A stretch of DNA of 64,000 nucleotides, from assembly GCF_000262545.1 (NCBI RefSeq), contig NZ_JH660660.1, forward strand, positions 1,574,975 through 1,638,974, read 5' to 3'. Source of the DNA: Prevotella bivia DSM 20514. GTDB lineage: Bacteria > Bacteroidota > Bacteroidia > Bacteroidales > Bacteroidaceae. Numbering within the stretch: position 1 is the stretch's first letter; the number at the start of each line of letters is the position of its first letter. The notes beneath the pieces were generated by a model. The model saw nothing but the letters and a program-made list of their open reading frames with translations. It made no database searches and was not told the origin of the DNA. Below are positions 1-7,538 of this stretch, in pieces. Made by a program: the position numbers and the translations under genes.

Positions 1-1327
1 AGTCGCCTTCAGGAATATTGTCGATCAATTGCTCAATGATATTCAAGCTCTGATAAATTTCCTGAATATGGCAGTAATAACGATCCATAGAGTCGCCACC
101 CGACAATACTACTTCATCGAAATTCACCTTATCATACATGTCGTATGGATGATACTTACGCACATCGTTTCTCCAGCCAGCAGCACGCCCAGCAGGACCC
201 GTTACTGCATAGCTGATACAGTCGGTAGCATTCATATATCCCACCTTTTCCAAACGCTTGTGTGTGATAACATTATCACCAAACACGTCAAGATACTCCT
301 GTACCATAGGGCGAAGATACTTGCAAAGCTTCTTCACATTTGATACGAAGTTAGGATCGATGTCGGCTTGCAAACCACCGATGCGGTAATAGTTTTGGAT
401 CAAACGCCCACCTGTCGTTTCTTCCATTACGTTCAACACGTGTTCACGATCGCGCATACCATAAAGGAAGGCGGTGAGCGCACCCAAGTCTTGCGCCACA
501 CACGAGGTGTAAAGCAAGTGGTTGTCAATGCGTTGCAACTCGTCCATAATCGTTCTGACGTACTTAATACGATCAGAAAGTTCTACGCCCAAACCTTCTT
601 CTATCACACCTACCAAGGCATGGCGGTTCATCATAGCCGAAAGGTAGTTCATACGGTCGGTCAAGGCGAGGGTTTGTGGATAGGTAAAGTCCTCGCACAA
701 CTTCTCTATTCCACGATGGATATAGCCCAGATGGGGATAAATGCGCTTTACGGTTTCACCGTCCAACACTGTTTGCAAACGCAACACACCGTGCATAGCA
801 GGGTGTTGTGGTCCAAAATTAACCACATAGTCGTCGTCGGTAAACAATTGGTGCTTAGTAGAAACAAGGTTGCCACTCGCATCAAGGTTCCATTCTTCTG
901 TGGTATCCACCTCAATATCGTCCTCCAAAGAATACATATTCTTAGTAGGATCTTTGTCGAAGTCTTTACGCAAAGGATAGCCATTGCTGAAGTCGTTGCG
1001 TAAATACAAACGGCGCATATCAGGATGCCCTAAGAACTTAATGCCTAAGAAGTCGTAAACCTCACGCTCCAACAAGTCGGCATCGGCCCAAAGGTTAAGC
1101 ACAGTAGGAATAACATATTCCTCGCCCACTTGCTTAGCTATTTGCTTTACAGAGATACGCTCGTGGGTTTGCGTATTTTCAAGAATATAAATACATCCGA
1201 GACCTTCTTCTTTACCAAAGTCTTCACCAACAATCGTAATAAGGTAATCGAAATGCTTTTCATTCTTTAGTTTTGCCATTTCGCTAGCAAAGCTATCAAA
1301 GCCAAATTCTTTATTTTCTAATTTCAT
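1..1327 (-). CDS. nuoCD: NADH-quinone oxidoreductase subunit C/D fusion (partial)
   Basis: Leftward reading frame starting with ATG at 1327 (MKLENKEFGFDS...) and open to the window edge, so about 442 codons of the N-terminal part are seen. The first ~130 residues match the NuoC (30 kDa) domain, with ERISVKQIAKQVGEEYVIPT and the REVYDFLGIKFLGHPDMRRL stretch. They run without a stop into a NuoD (49 kDa) domain starting around NFGPQHPAMHGVLRL and carrying PHLGYIHRGIEKL and DRMNYLSAMMN. C-D fusion is usual in this phylum. The protein is the quinone-site arm of respiratory complex I on the cytoplasmic face of the inner membrane. It is the third gene of the nuoA-nuoB-nuoCD operon, 11 nt after nuoB. 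Confidence 0.95.
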   Translation of the reverse strand, partial: MKLENKEFGFDSFASEMAKLKNEKHFDYLITIVGEDFGKEEGLGCIYILENTQTHERISVKQIAKQVGEEYVIPTVLNLWADADLLEREVYDFLGIKFLGHPDMRRLYLRNDFSNGYPLRKDFDKDPTKNMYSLEDDIEVDTTEEWNLDASGNLVSTKHQLFTDDDYVVNFGPQHPAMHGVLRLQTVLDGETVKRIYPHLGYIHRGIEKLCEDFTYPQTLALTDRMNYLSAMMNRHALVGVIEEGLGVELSDRIKYVRTIMDELQRIDNHLLYTSCVAQDLGALTAFLYGMRDREHVLNVMEETTGGRLIQNYYRIGGLQADIDPNFVSNVKKLCKYLRPMVQEYLDVFGDNVITHKRLEKVGYMNATDCISYAVTGPAGRAAGWRNDVRKYHPYDMYDKVNFDEVVLSGGDSMDRYYCHIQEIYQSLNIIEQLIDNIPEGD

Positions 1328-1338
1328 CTTCCTATACC

Positions 1339-2244
1339 TTATTTATTATTAGTAGTCTCAGATTGGGTTGTCTGTGGTGCGTTGAGCTTATCAAGCTCTT
1401 TGCCTAGTGCTTCCACTTGCTCCTTTGTTACAGGCTTGTCCACTACAATGGTGTCTTTCTTCTGTGGTGCTGCTGTAGCTTCGGTAGCTGAAGCGGCTGG
1501 TGCTGGCTTTGGTGCGACTGCTTTAGGAGCAGACTTTGGAGCAGGTTTTGGAGCAGGCTTGTTTTCTTCTAGCCATGCTGCCTCGCGCTGTTCCTTTATC
1601 TCGTTAGCATCAATACCTAGCTTATCTTTAAATATCAAGGTAGCGTTGCTTACGCCTAGCTCACGCTCTTGGGCTGTTTGCTTATGGTTCACACCACCAA
1701 AGAATTTTTCTATCTTCACCTTACGCTGCAATTGCATCATACCATAGATGATAGCTTCTGGGCGTGGAGGACATCCGGGGATAAAAACATCTACAGGGAT
1801 AATCTCGTCGATACCACGCATAACGTGATAGCTATTCTTAAACGGACCTCCAGAGATAGCACATCCACCTACAGCAATAACATACTTAGGCTCTGCCATT
1901 TCATCATACAAACGCTTCAAGGCTGGTGCCATCTTGTTCGTAATCGTACCAGCACACATGATAAGGTCGGCCTGACGGGGCGAGTTACGCGTTACCTCGA
2001 AGCCGAAGCGCGAGAAGTCGTAACGGGCACAGCCCACTGACATAAATTCGATACCACAGCATGAGGTAGCAAAGGTGAGCGACCAAAGTGAGTTGCTACG
2101 TCCCCAGTTGATCAACTGATCAAGGTTTCCCAGAACAAGGCTTGTGCCGCCATCATTCAAGTCGCTTGCCATCTTATCAAGGGTGTCGTTGTCTTTCCAC
2201 TCCTCGTATGGGAAAGCTTTAATACTTGGCTTTCTTACTTCCAT
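1339..2244 (-). CDS. nuoB: NADH-quinone oxidoreductase subunit B with long C-terminal tail
   Basis: The first ~200 residues are a typical NuoB (PSST subunit) that holds the N2 [4Fe-4S] cluster. The tandem Cys62-Cys63 lies in SLWSLTFATSCCGIEFMSVG, with later cysteines in LIMCAGT, AVGGCAISGG and FIPGCPPRPE. The protein is unusually long at 301 residues. After about residue 200 comes a tail rich in Pro, Ala and Lys (PAPKPAPKSAPKAVAPKPAP) ending TTQSETTNNK. It overlaps the end of nuoA by 10 bp, which suggests translational coupling. Function is well supported; the role of the tail is unknown. Confidence 0.95.
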   Translation of the reverse strand: MEVRKPSIKAFPYEEWKDNDTLDKMASDLNDGGTSLVLGNLDQLINWGRSNSLWSLTFATSCCGIEFMSVGCARYDFSRFGFEVTRNSPRQADLIMCAGTITNKMAPALKRLYDEMAEPKYVIAVGGCAISGGPFKNSYHVMRGIDEIIPVDVFIPGCPPRPEAIIYGMMQLQRKVKIEKFFGGVNHKQTAQERELGVSNATLIFKDKLGIDANEIKEQREAAWLEENKPAPKPAPKSAPKAVAPKPAPAASATEATAAPQKKDTIVVDKPVTKEQVEALGKELDKLNAPQTTQSETTNNK

Positions 2245-2585
2245 TCAAGCGCTCCTTTCCGCCATGCGTAAGCAAGGCCAAATACCAATACCAACATAAA
2301 AAATCCGATTGTAGCAAGTGCTAACGGACCAAATTGTTTAACAACTACTGCCCAAGGATACAGAAAAACTGTTTCCACGTCGAACATCAAGAAAAGGATA
2401 GCAAAAAGGTAGTATCCTATGTGTACAGGCAACCATGATTGTCCGTAAGTAGGAATACCACACTCAAAAGGCTCACCCTTAATTGGACTGTATGAACGCG
2501 GACCTATCAACTTAGCAATGGTGTAAGCAGCCACTACCAAGAAAGCAGCCGTTATCAAAACGGTAACAAATAGTGTGAAATACAT
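2235..2585 (-). CDS. nuoA: NADH-quinone oxidoreductase subunit A
   Basis: A 116-residue membrane protein with three hydrophobic segments: near residues 5-27, 58-80 and 88-108. It shows NuoA hallmarks: SPIKGEPFECGIPT around residue 35-48, and FDVETVFLYPWAV near residue 68-80. It is a proton-pumping arm subunit of complex I. First gene of the nuo operon in the window, with a Bacteroidota-type promoter about 63 bp upstream. Confidence 0.95.
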   Translation of the reverse strand: MYFTLFVTVLITAAFLVVAAYTIAKLIGPRSYSPIKGEPFECGIPTYGQSWLPVHIGYYLFAILFLMFDVETVFLYPWAVVVKQFGPLALATIGFFMLVLVFGLAYAWRKGALEWK

Positions 2586-2647
2586 AAATTTATATAGCTA
2601 TAATTTTAATTTTACAAATTAACGTCGTTACGAATTTATAATTGCGG

Positions 2648-2655
2648 CAAAGGTA
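2648..2655 (-). promoter_or_regulatory. -7 promoter element of the nuo operon
   Basis: TACCTTTG on the minus strand fits the Bacteroidota -7 consensus TAnnTTTG, followed by GC. It leaves a leader of about 60 nt before nuoA. The -33 position at 20-bp spacing reads TTTA, one mismatch from TTTG. Confidence 0.6.
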
Positions 2656-2820
2656 ATAATAAAATCTCTAAAGAATAAAAAAAATAGGGAAAATTGTCAA
2701 GTAGAGGTAGCAAAAAAAATAGTATATATTAATAAATGTGCGTCTGACGAATTACATTAAATAGGTAGCAGATAAGCTTTATTTTAGTTAACCTTATCAA
2801 GAGGTCTTAGTGTTATATTA

Positions 2821-2863
2821 AAAAGGGACGTGGGTTTTCATCAAAACCCACGTCCCCTTTTTT
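2821..2863. terminator. Bidirectional hairpin terminator
   Basis: A near-perfect inverted repeat of about 17 bp (AAAGGGACGTGGGTTTT and its complement) with a 5-nt loop, flanked by A and T runs. It lies between the nuoA promoter and the 3' end of the lipoprotein gene, in a 438-bp intergenic stretch (2586-3023) that otherwise shows no gene. The lipoprotein gene is its natural client, reading leftward. Confidence 0.8.
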
Positions 2864-3023
2864 ATGATCGCTTCCCTATATCTATTAAAGGGATATTACC
2901 ATAGCGAAAGAAGTGTATTAACTTTCTTCAAAAAGTACATTAACTTTTCGGGGAAAATTAATACACTTTTTTCACTACGATAAGGAGTAATTCTTTATAT
3001 CATTATTTTCTGCTTTATTCTTA

Positions 3024-4637
3024 TCAATAAAACAATCGGGGCTGCGCCACCACGAACCCGTGGAAGCGGTTGTCGTGGCTGTATACGTCCACGGTATTAC
3101 TGCTGATGTACAGGTTGTAAGCGTACCTACTGTCGTTAGGGTAAGCACTCGACGACCAGTAGGAACCGACAAAACCGGGGGAGATAAGCTGACCGCTGCG
3201 GTAAAAGCCCAACGCAGGGAGGAAGAAATACTTACTAATCTCGCTATTCTTTGGCTTCCCAGATATAGGAACAACTCCATAATCCTTGTAAGTATTACGC
3301 ATATCAATACCATCGTGGTTCTTAAGTTTTAAGTCATCAAGCTGCTCATTATTTTCTTGAGCGATAACGCTGAGCTTCTTAAGCCAAACACCACCAATAT
3401 AAGTCTTGCCGAATGCCTTCCACTGAGTAGTATTATCCCAATGAGGATCACCCTTCATTACATACCAAACCATTTCGTTAGCGTTAGGAAGTTTCTTAAA
3501 AAGAGGATTAGAAGCCTCGAAAACACCTTCAGCCTCGTTGAACCAACGAGAAGCATCTGCCTCTTTAGACTTAGGGTATTTATCGTTTTGTACACCTTCC
3601 TCTATTGGCTGCCAAGAGTCTGTAGAGCCCCATTCGTGCCCAGACCAATAGTTTTCTGCAGCATCCCACATATAGTATTTGTTAGTATAAGAAGTAAAGT
3701 CAAATACCTCTACAAGGTCTCCGCCGTCAATAGATGCAACGTGATCACCGTCAGAGTTTGGACCAAGATCACCTAAGTTGCCTGGCACACGATAGTGGGT
3801 GCCACCGTTGTAGGTGTAAGAATTGATAGTGATGGTAACATCCTTTTCAAGGTTCTTGGTAGCATTTACTACGTGATAGATTACTGATAGGCTGTGCTTA
3901 CCTGGAGCGATCATCATATAAGCACCATTGGTTGCAAGGTCTTTCTTATCGGTAGAAAGGGGGAAACCTGCATTGTCGTTGTTTGGGGTAGAGAGAACGA
4001 TTTCTTTTTTCTCATTGTCCTTAATAGCTAAGCCTTGAGTAGACAAGGTGTAGTTACCTGCAATGGTGTTGTCCGATTTAACGGTGATCTTGGTGAGCTT
4101 ATAGTTAGCTGCTTCACGCCCCTTTACGAAAGGAGCAAACACGAGGCAAGTAGCTTTGTGCGAGAGGTGGAAGCCAAAGGTAGCATTCGTAGTAGTATTG
4201 CCTGCTGCAGCAATGCCTACACCGCAGTCGCCACTCTCGCCTAGGTGGGTAGAGGTGTTAGGGAGGGTTTGCGTTTGTGCTGTAGCAATCGTTACTTGAT
4301 CGGCTGAAGCGCTGTTCTTACCAGTGTAGTGTACAGTATAGCTACCTGTTTTATCGTAGCTACCTGCAAGCTGGAAGTTGTAGGTGCTCGTCTTTCCACC
4401 TTCTACCTTGTTTACACTCTTTTGCCAAGCATCGGTCTTGTCCTTTACCCAAATCTGGTCGTCATTCTCCCAGAAGAAAGCACCACCGCCATCAGTAGCC
4501 ATTGAGGTACGAGTAGCTGGGTTTGTAGCTACGAAAGTGGTTAACCCGCTCGAAAGAGCATCTGTCTCATTCTGTGTACAAGCACCTAAGAGCAAGCCCA
4601 TAGATGCGCACAGAGGAACTAAAACTTTTTTGTTCAT
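3024..4637 (-). CDS. Fimbrillin-like lipoprotein with FISUMP-type C-terminus
   Basis: 537 residues. The N-terminus is a lipoprotein signal peptide with lipobox LLGAC around Cys20, followed by an ATRTSMATDGGGAFFWENDDQIWV segment typical of Bacteroidota fimbrillin-like surface lipoproteins. The C-terminus (GFVGSYWSSSAYPNDSRYAY, then HGFVVAQPRLFY) resembles the FISUMP repeat domain. It is expected to be anchored in the outer membrane. It is preceded by the small protein at 4731-4976 with a 93-nt gap, probably one transcript. Precise role (adhesin, pilus-like or other surface component) cannot be read from sequence. Confidence 0.75.
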   Translation of the reverse strand: MNKKVLVPLCASMGLLLGACTQNETDALSSGLTTFVATNPATRTSMATDGGGAFFWENDDQIWVKDKTDAWQKSVNKVEGGKTSTYNFQLAGSYDKTGSYTVHYTGKNSASADQVTIATAQTQTLPNTSTHLGESGDCGVGIAAAGNTTTNATFGFHLSHKATCLVFAPFVKGREAANYKLTKITVKSDNTIAGNYTLSTQGLAIKDNEKKEIVLSTPNNDNAGFPLSTDKKDLATNGAYMMIAPGKHSLSVIYHVVNATKNLEKDVTITINSYTYNGGTHYRVPGNLGDLGPNSDGDHVASIDGGDLVEVFDFTSYTNKYYMWDAAENYWSGHEWGSTDSWQPIEEGVQNDKYPKSKEADASRWFNEAEGVFEASNPLFKKLPNANEMVWYVMKGDPHWDNTTQWKAFGKTYIGGVWLKKLSVIAQENNEQLDDLKLKNHDGIDMRNTYKDYGVVPISGKPKNSEISKYFFLPALGFYRSGQLISPGFVGSYWSSSAYPNDSRYAYNLYISSNTVDVYSHDNRFHGFVVAQPRLFY

Positions 4638-4730
4638 TGTAATTAAAAACTAATAGTTGAAAATAGAAAAAACAATTATCTCTTGTTGTTGGTATAAGCC
4701 TATACCATACAGCTTGAGTCATTTACGAAG

Positions 4731-4976
4731 CTATTCTTCCTCCTCTTTAGCAGGAAACAAGGTTGATCCCCGTGAGAAGACTGCGTTAGCTACAGGAAGA
4801 TCTCCACCGTCTATAGAAGGTTCGTGGTTTCCTTCAATAGGACTGCCAGCCAAGAGTGTATGATCGTAAGCTATCTTAAAGATGCTCACCTGTGGAGCAG
4901 TGTAAGGCAGAAGCGCTTTAGCTGAAGAATAGTCAAGCGTGTCGCTAACAGGTTTTGGAAAAGTTCTTTGGTTCAT
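4731..4976 (-). CDS. Small protein with YxxPxVxxxKxxxxxxLxGS motif
   Basis: 81 residues with no signal peptide or membrane segment. The middle reads YTAPQVSIFKIAYDHTLLAGS and is followed by an acidic/Gly-rich stretch (IEGNHEPSIDGGDLP); the end is Glu-rich. The same layout appears in the unrelated-looking small gene at 61856-62077 (YVNPSVGVYKVDMSEGMMLRGS). Both genes sit directly before a lipoprotein gene. Small proteins of this pattern are common in Bacteroidota, but I know of no established function. ATG at 4976. Confidence 0.6.
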   Translation of the reverse strand: MNQRTFPKPVSDTLDYSSAKALLPYTAPQVSIFKIAYDHTLLAGSPIEGNHEPSIDGGDLPVANAVFSRGSTLFPAKEEEE

Positions 4977-5135
4977 TTTACTATAGAAGATTTGTTATTA
5001 CATTTCATTTATATCGAAAAAGCTTAGCAAAAAGGTGCAATTATTTTTTCTTATTTTACTTAAAAACACAGCGCAAAACACACGGAAAAAGCCACAAAGG
5101 GAATCCTTGTGAAACCCTTTGTAGCCAATGCGTTC

Positions 5136-5153
5136 ACGCGCGTATGCGCGCGT
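5136..5153. repeat. 18-bp alternating purine-pyrimidine palindrome
   Basis: ACGCGCGTATGCGCGCGT: strict purine/pyrimidine alternation, and palindromic apart from the central TATG. Such sequences can adopt Z-DNA or a cruciform. It lies 160 bp before the small-protein start and is very GC-rich for this AT-rich intergenic DNA. Confidence 0.7.
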
Positions 5154-5192
5154 AGGAAAAAGTGTATATGTGGAGGTTAAACTAGACCTGGC

Positions 5193-5227
<35 letters not shown>

Positions 5228-5254
5228 AAATTATTTGGCACTACCAAATAATTT
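5228..5254. repeat. 11-bp inverted repeat (hairpin)
   Basis: AAATTATTTGG, a 5-nt loop CACTA, then CCAAATAATTT: a perfect hairpin just upstream of the (CT)15 tract in the same leader. No T-run follows on either strand, so it is more likely a regulatory or binding site than a terminator. Confidence 0.7.
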
Positions 5255-5382
5255 GTGTTAAAAAAAGAAAGAAGATTGGTTTTTCTTTGCAGCACAACTT
5301 GCCCCAAAGAGTTTTTGGAGTAATACTGTAAGTTGCTATGTAAAAAAGCTGATTTCAATCCCTCTAGTTTTTAATCTGCCTT

Positions 5383-5414
5383 CAAAGGTAATAAGTATTT
5401 TATAATCTAGCAAA
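5383..5414 (-). promoter_or_regulatory. Promoter of the small-protein/lipoprotein operon
   Basis: Minus strand TTTG (5411-5414), 20-bp spacer, TACCTTTG (5383-5390). This is an exact fit to the Bacteroidota sigma-ABfr promoter (TTTG, 19-21 bp, TAnnTTTG). No other leftward gene starts before 4976. Confidence 0.7.
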
Positions 5415-5480
5415 TTTTTAAAGGAATAAAGAAAAGACCACGCGCACGCAGCGTCGTAGAGTCAACTAGCAAGTGCAAAA

Positions 5481-6419
5481 TTATAAAACGTATTTGAAGA
5501 ATTCACACTTTGGTGTAGAAAAGTTTAATTTTTCTCTCGGTCTTTCGTTCAATTTCTTTTGTATCGACATTATTCTCTTGTCTGTGTAATGTTCAAACGA
5601 ATCCTTTTTCGGTATATATTGTCTGATTAGTTTATTTGTATTCTCAATAGCTCCCTTTTGCCATGAGCAATATGGATCAGCGAAGTACACGGGTACGCCT
5701 AAGAACTTGGTAATGTCCTTATGTGCTGCAAATTCAGGTCCGTTGTCTGTTGTAATGGTCTTCAGACTGTCTTTGTATGGTAGCAGTAGTTTCCTAACTA
5801 CCTTTGCCAGAGGCTTTGACTGCTTTCCAAATGGCAGTTTCTGCATAAGTAGCATATTGGTGGATTTCTCCACCAGTGTGAGTATGGCATGCTGGTCAGG
5901 GTCTACGATTAAGTCCATCTCAAAATCTCCGAATCTCTTCCCGGCAACTTCCTTACTTCTTTCATGGATACTCAACCTGTCTTTAATTGGAAGATGTCTG
6001 CCCTTGGGACGATGCCTGTATTTCATCTTATGTCTTGTGTGTTTGGCAAGTTCCCCTGTTGTATCATTATGGATGATATTATAAATGGATTGGTGGGATA
6101 CCTTTATCCCCTCACTCTTGCGCAGATAACCTGATATTTGTCGTGGAGACCACTGATCATTGGTGATATATTCCTTAATCCTCCAGACTAATTCATCGGA
6201 GAGCCTGACGTTCTTTACCGTTCTCTTTCTGCGCTGCATAGCCATATCGTGCGCCTTTGTCCAAATATACTTTCCCGATGACGTACTGTTGCGTTTGATT
6301 TCACGCGAAAGTGTTGACTGGCTGATGCCGACGATTGCGGCAATCTCTTTTCTCCCTATTTTCTTTTGGAGTAAGGCGAAAATTTGCGACCTTTGCTCCG
6401 AGATTAATTGATGATACAT
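5481..6419 (-). CDS. IS30 family transposase
   Basis: 312 residues from the ATG at 6419 (MYHQLISEQRSQIFALLQKK). The N-terminus has the helix-turn-helix IAAIVGISQSTLSREIKRN. The DDE catalytic core is complete: D in FEMDLIV, D in TTDNGPEF, E in QKGAIENTNKLIRQY. A longer frame exists upstream (to 6548), but it runs through two inverted repeats. A TAACTTTG element at 6428-6435 would start transcription just before 6419, so the shorter start is preferred. Catalyses cut-and-paste or copy-type movement of the element. Confidence 0.9.
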   Translation of the reverse strand: MYHQLISEQRSQIFALLQKKIGRKEIAAIVGISQSTLSREIKRNSTSSGKYIWTKAHDMAMQRRKRTVKNVRLSDELVWRIKEYITNDQWSPRQISGYLRKSEGIKVSHQSIYNIIHNDTTGELAKHTRHKMKYRHRPKGRHLPIKDRLSIHERSKEVAGKRFGDFEMDLIVDPDQHAILTLVEKSTNMLLMQKLPFGKQSKPLAKVVRKLLLPYKDSLKTITTDNGPEFAAHKDITKFLGVPVYFADPYCSWQKGAIENTNKLIRQYIPKKDSFEHYTDKRIMSIQKKLNERPREKLNFSTPKCEFFKYVL

Positions 6420-6445
6420 AAACAATACAAAGTTAGTTAATCTTT

Positions 6446-6470
6446 GGGAGACAGAGGTCTCCCTTTTTTT
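6446..6470 (+). terminator. Hairpin terminator upstream of the IS30 transposase
   Basis: GGGAGAC, loop AGAG, GTCTCCC, then seven T on the plus strand: a textbook intrinsic terminator for rightward transcripts. It lies immediately upstream of the transposase promoter. On the minus strand it forms the same hairpin without a T-run, where it could hinder transcripts entering the transposase gene from outside. Confidence 0.7.
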
Positions 6471-6496
6471 ATTTGTATTGCTGGTTGTTTCTTTTT

Positions 6497-6560
6497 CCTC
6501 ACCGAGAGATGCAGACAACCTCTCGCTACGCTTCGAGAACGTCTGCATCTCTCGGTGAGG
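6497..6560. repeat. 20-bp perfect inverted repeat near the IS30 right end
   Basis: CCTCACCGAGAGATGCAGAC (6497-6516) and its exact complement (6541-6560) enclose 24 nt that hold a smaller TCTCG/CGAGA stem. Together they make a 64-nt hairpin. It lies inside the element, before the transposase; possibly a control structure against read-through activation. Confidence 0.8.
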
Positions 6561-6609
6561 GCTACTCTTTTATTGCACTTCGTTTTGGAACTTGCAAATT
6601 AGCAAGACC

Positions 6610-7329
6610 CTACGTATCTCTTTTCCATTCATAAATATATTCATCTTTTCTATCATCATAGGATGATAATGATTCTATTACTATCTTAATTGAATTATGT
6701 TTATAATTAAAAAAGATATTGAGAATATTCCCTTCCAAAATATAACTTATTTTTGAGAGCCTTCCGAATTTAATATATAGCTTTATGTCTTTTATTGTAT
6801 TGTAGGACAAATAAGATTGTAATATTACAGGACTAAATAAAACATTGAAACGACAATTCAGATTACGAAATGTTACATGGGTGCTATTTTTGTTTATAGA
6901 AATCGATATATGATTTGAAACTTCATCACCATTCGGAAGAATGGATTCATAAATGTTTTGCAAATCAGAAATATACTCCTCTAATAGGAATGCATGTTTA
7001 ACATAAGGAGACAAAAAAGTCTCCTTATGCAGTTTAAATTTAGAATAGAAATTTATGACACGAAAATTAGAGTTCTTGTACACTTTTGTTTTTGCAAAAG
7101 AATAAACATAAATATTCTTTTTATAAATTACAGAATCGACCTTATTCCCATCGTCATCGCTTTGCACAAGATGTCTCAACTGTCCTTTAGATGTATAACT
7201 CCTAATCTGGACTTCTTTTGTATTGTAATAAAGTTTCCAGACATTTTGAGCTTTATTATCTAGCAGACAAGAACAAAGTAAAATGCAAAAAAACGCTCTT
7301 CGAAGCCATAAATTTGAAAATAAAATCAT
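6610..7329 (-). CDS. Secreted hypothetical protein
   Basis: 239 residues starting MILFSNLWLRRAFFCILLCSCLLDNKAQ, which reads as a signal peptide, possibly with a lipobox-like cysteine. The remainder is rich in Lys, Asn, Tyr and Ile and shows no family I recognise. ATG at 7329 overlaps the TGA of the preceding frame (ATGA), with GGAGG a few bases upstream, so the two genes are translationally coupled. The base composition is AT-richer than the housekeeping genes, in line with an accessory island. Confidence 0.55.
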   Translation of the reverse strand: MILFSNLWLRRAFFCILLCSCLLDNKAQNVWKLYYNTKEVQIRSYTSKGQLRHLVQSDDDGNKVDSVIYKKNIYVYSFAKTKVYKNSNFRVINFYSKFKLHKETFLSPYVKHAFLLEEYISDLQNIYESILPNGDEVSNHISISINKNSTHVTFRNLNCRFNVLFSPVILQSYLSYNTIKDIKLYIKFGRLSKISYILEGNILNIFFNYKHNSIKIVIESLSSYDDRKDEYIYEWKRDT

Positions 7330-7532
7330 TTTATAGTCCTCCAAAAAATAGTTAATCCATATTGTGCAGTGGAAGTAAGCCTAATTCTTCCCTTATTCTT
7401 CATACCTCCATAATTGTATCCTGCAGTTTTTTTCTGCGAAACATTAAATGATCCATTACCAAATTTTTTATTTACAGCATTTTTCCACGATGCATACTCC
7501 TTATCACGCATACTCCACCCCATGACGTTCAT
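7326..7532 (-). CDS. Hypothetical protein, likely remnant cut by IS1380
   Basis: 68 residues from ATG at 7532 (MNVMGWSMRDKEYASWKNAV ... AQYGLTIFWRTIK). The ATG is only six bases from the end of IS1380 copy 1, so upstream coding or control sequence has probably been lost. Its TGA overlaps the next gene (ATGA). The basic, Gly/Asn-rich C-terminus could be the tail of a larger protein; no family recognised. The frame stays open into the IS, but that part is IS sequence. Confidence 0.4.
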   Translation of the reverse strand: MNVMGWSMRDKEYASWKNAVNKKFGNGSFNVSQKKTAGYNYGGMKNKGRIRLTSTAQYGLTIFWRTIK

Positions 7533-7538
7533 TTTATA

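Larger units (their letters stand above)
5461..6600 (-). mobile_element. IS30-family insertion sequence (ends approximate)
   Basis: Contains an intact IS30-type transposase. The two ends share an imperfect inverted pattern: left GCAAGTGCAAAATTATAAAACG-like, right GCAAGTTCCAAAACGAAGTG-like when read inward. Partial copies of the same ends recur alone at 15409-15461, 60193-60219 and 61585-61609, which supports their identity as IS termini. The exact boundary and a target duplication could not be fixed by eye. Confidence 0.65.
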
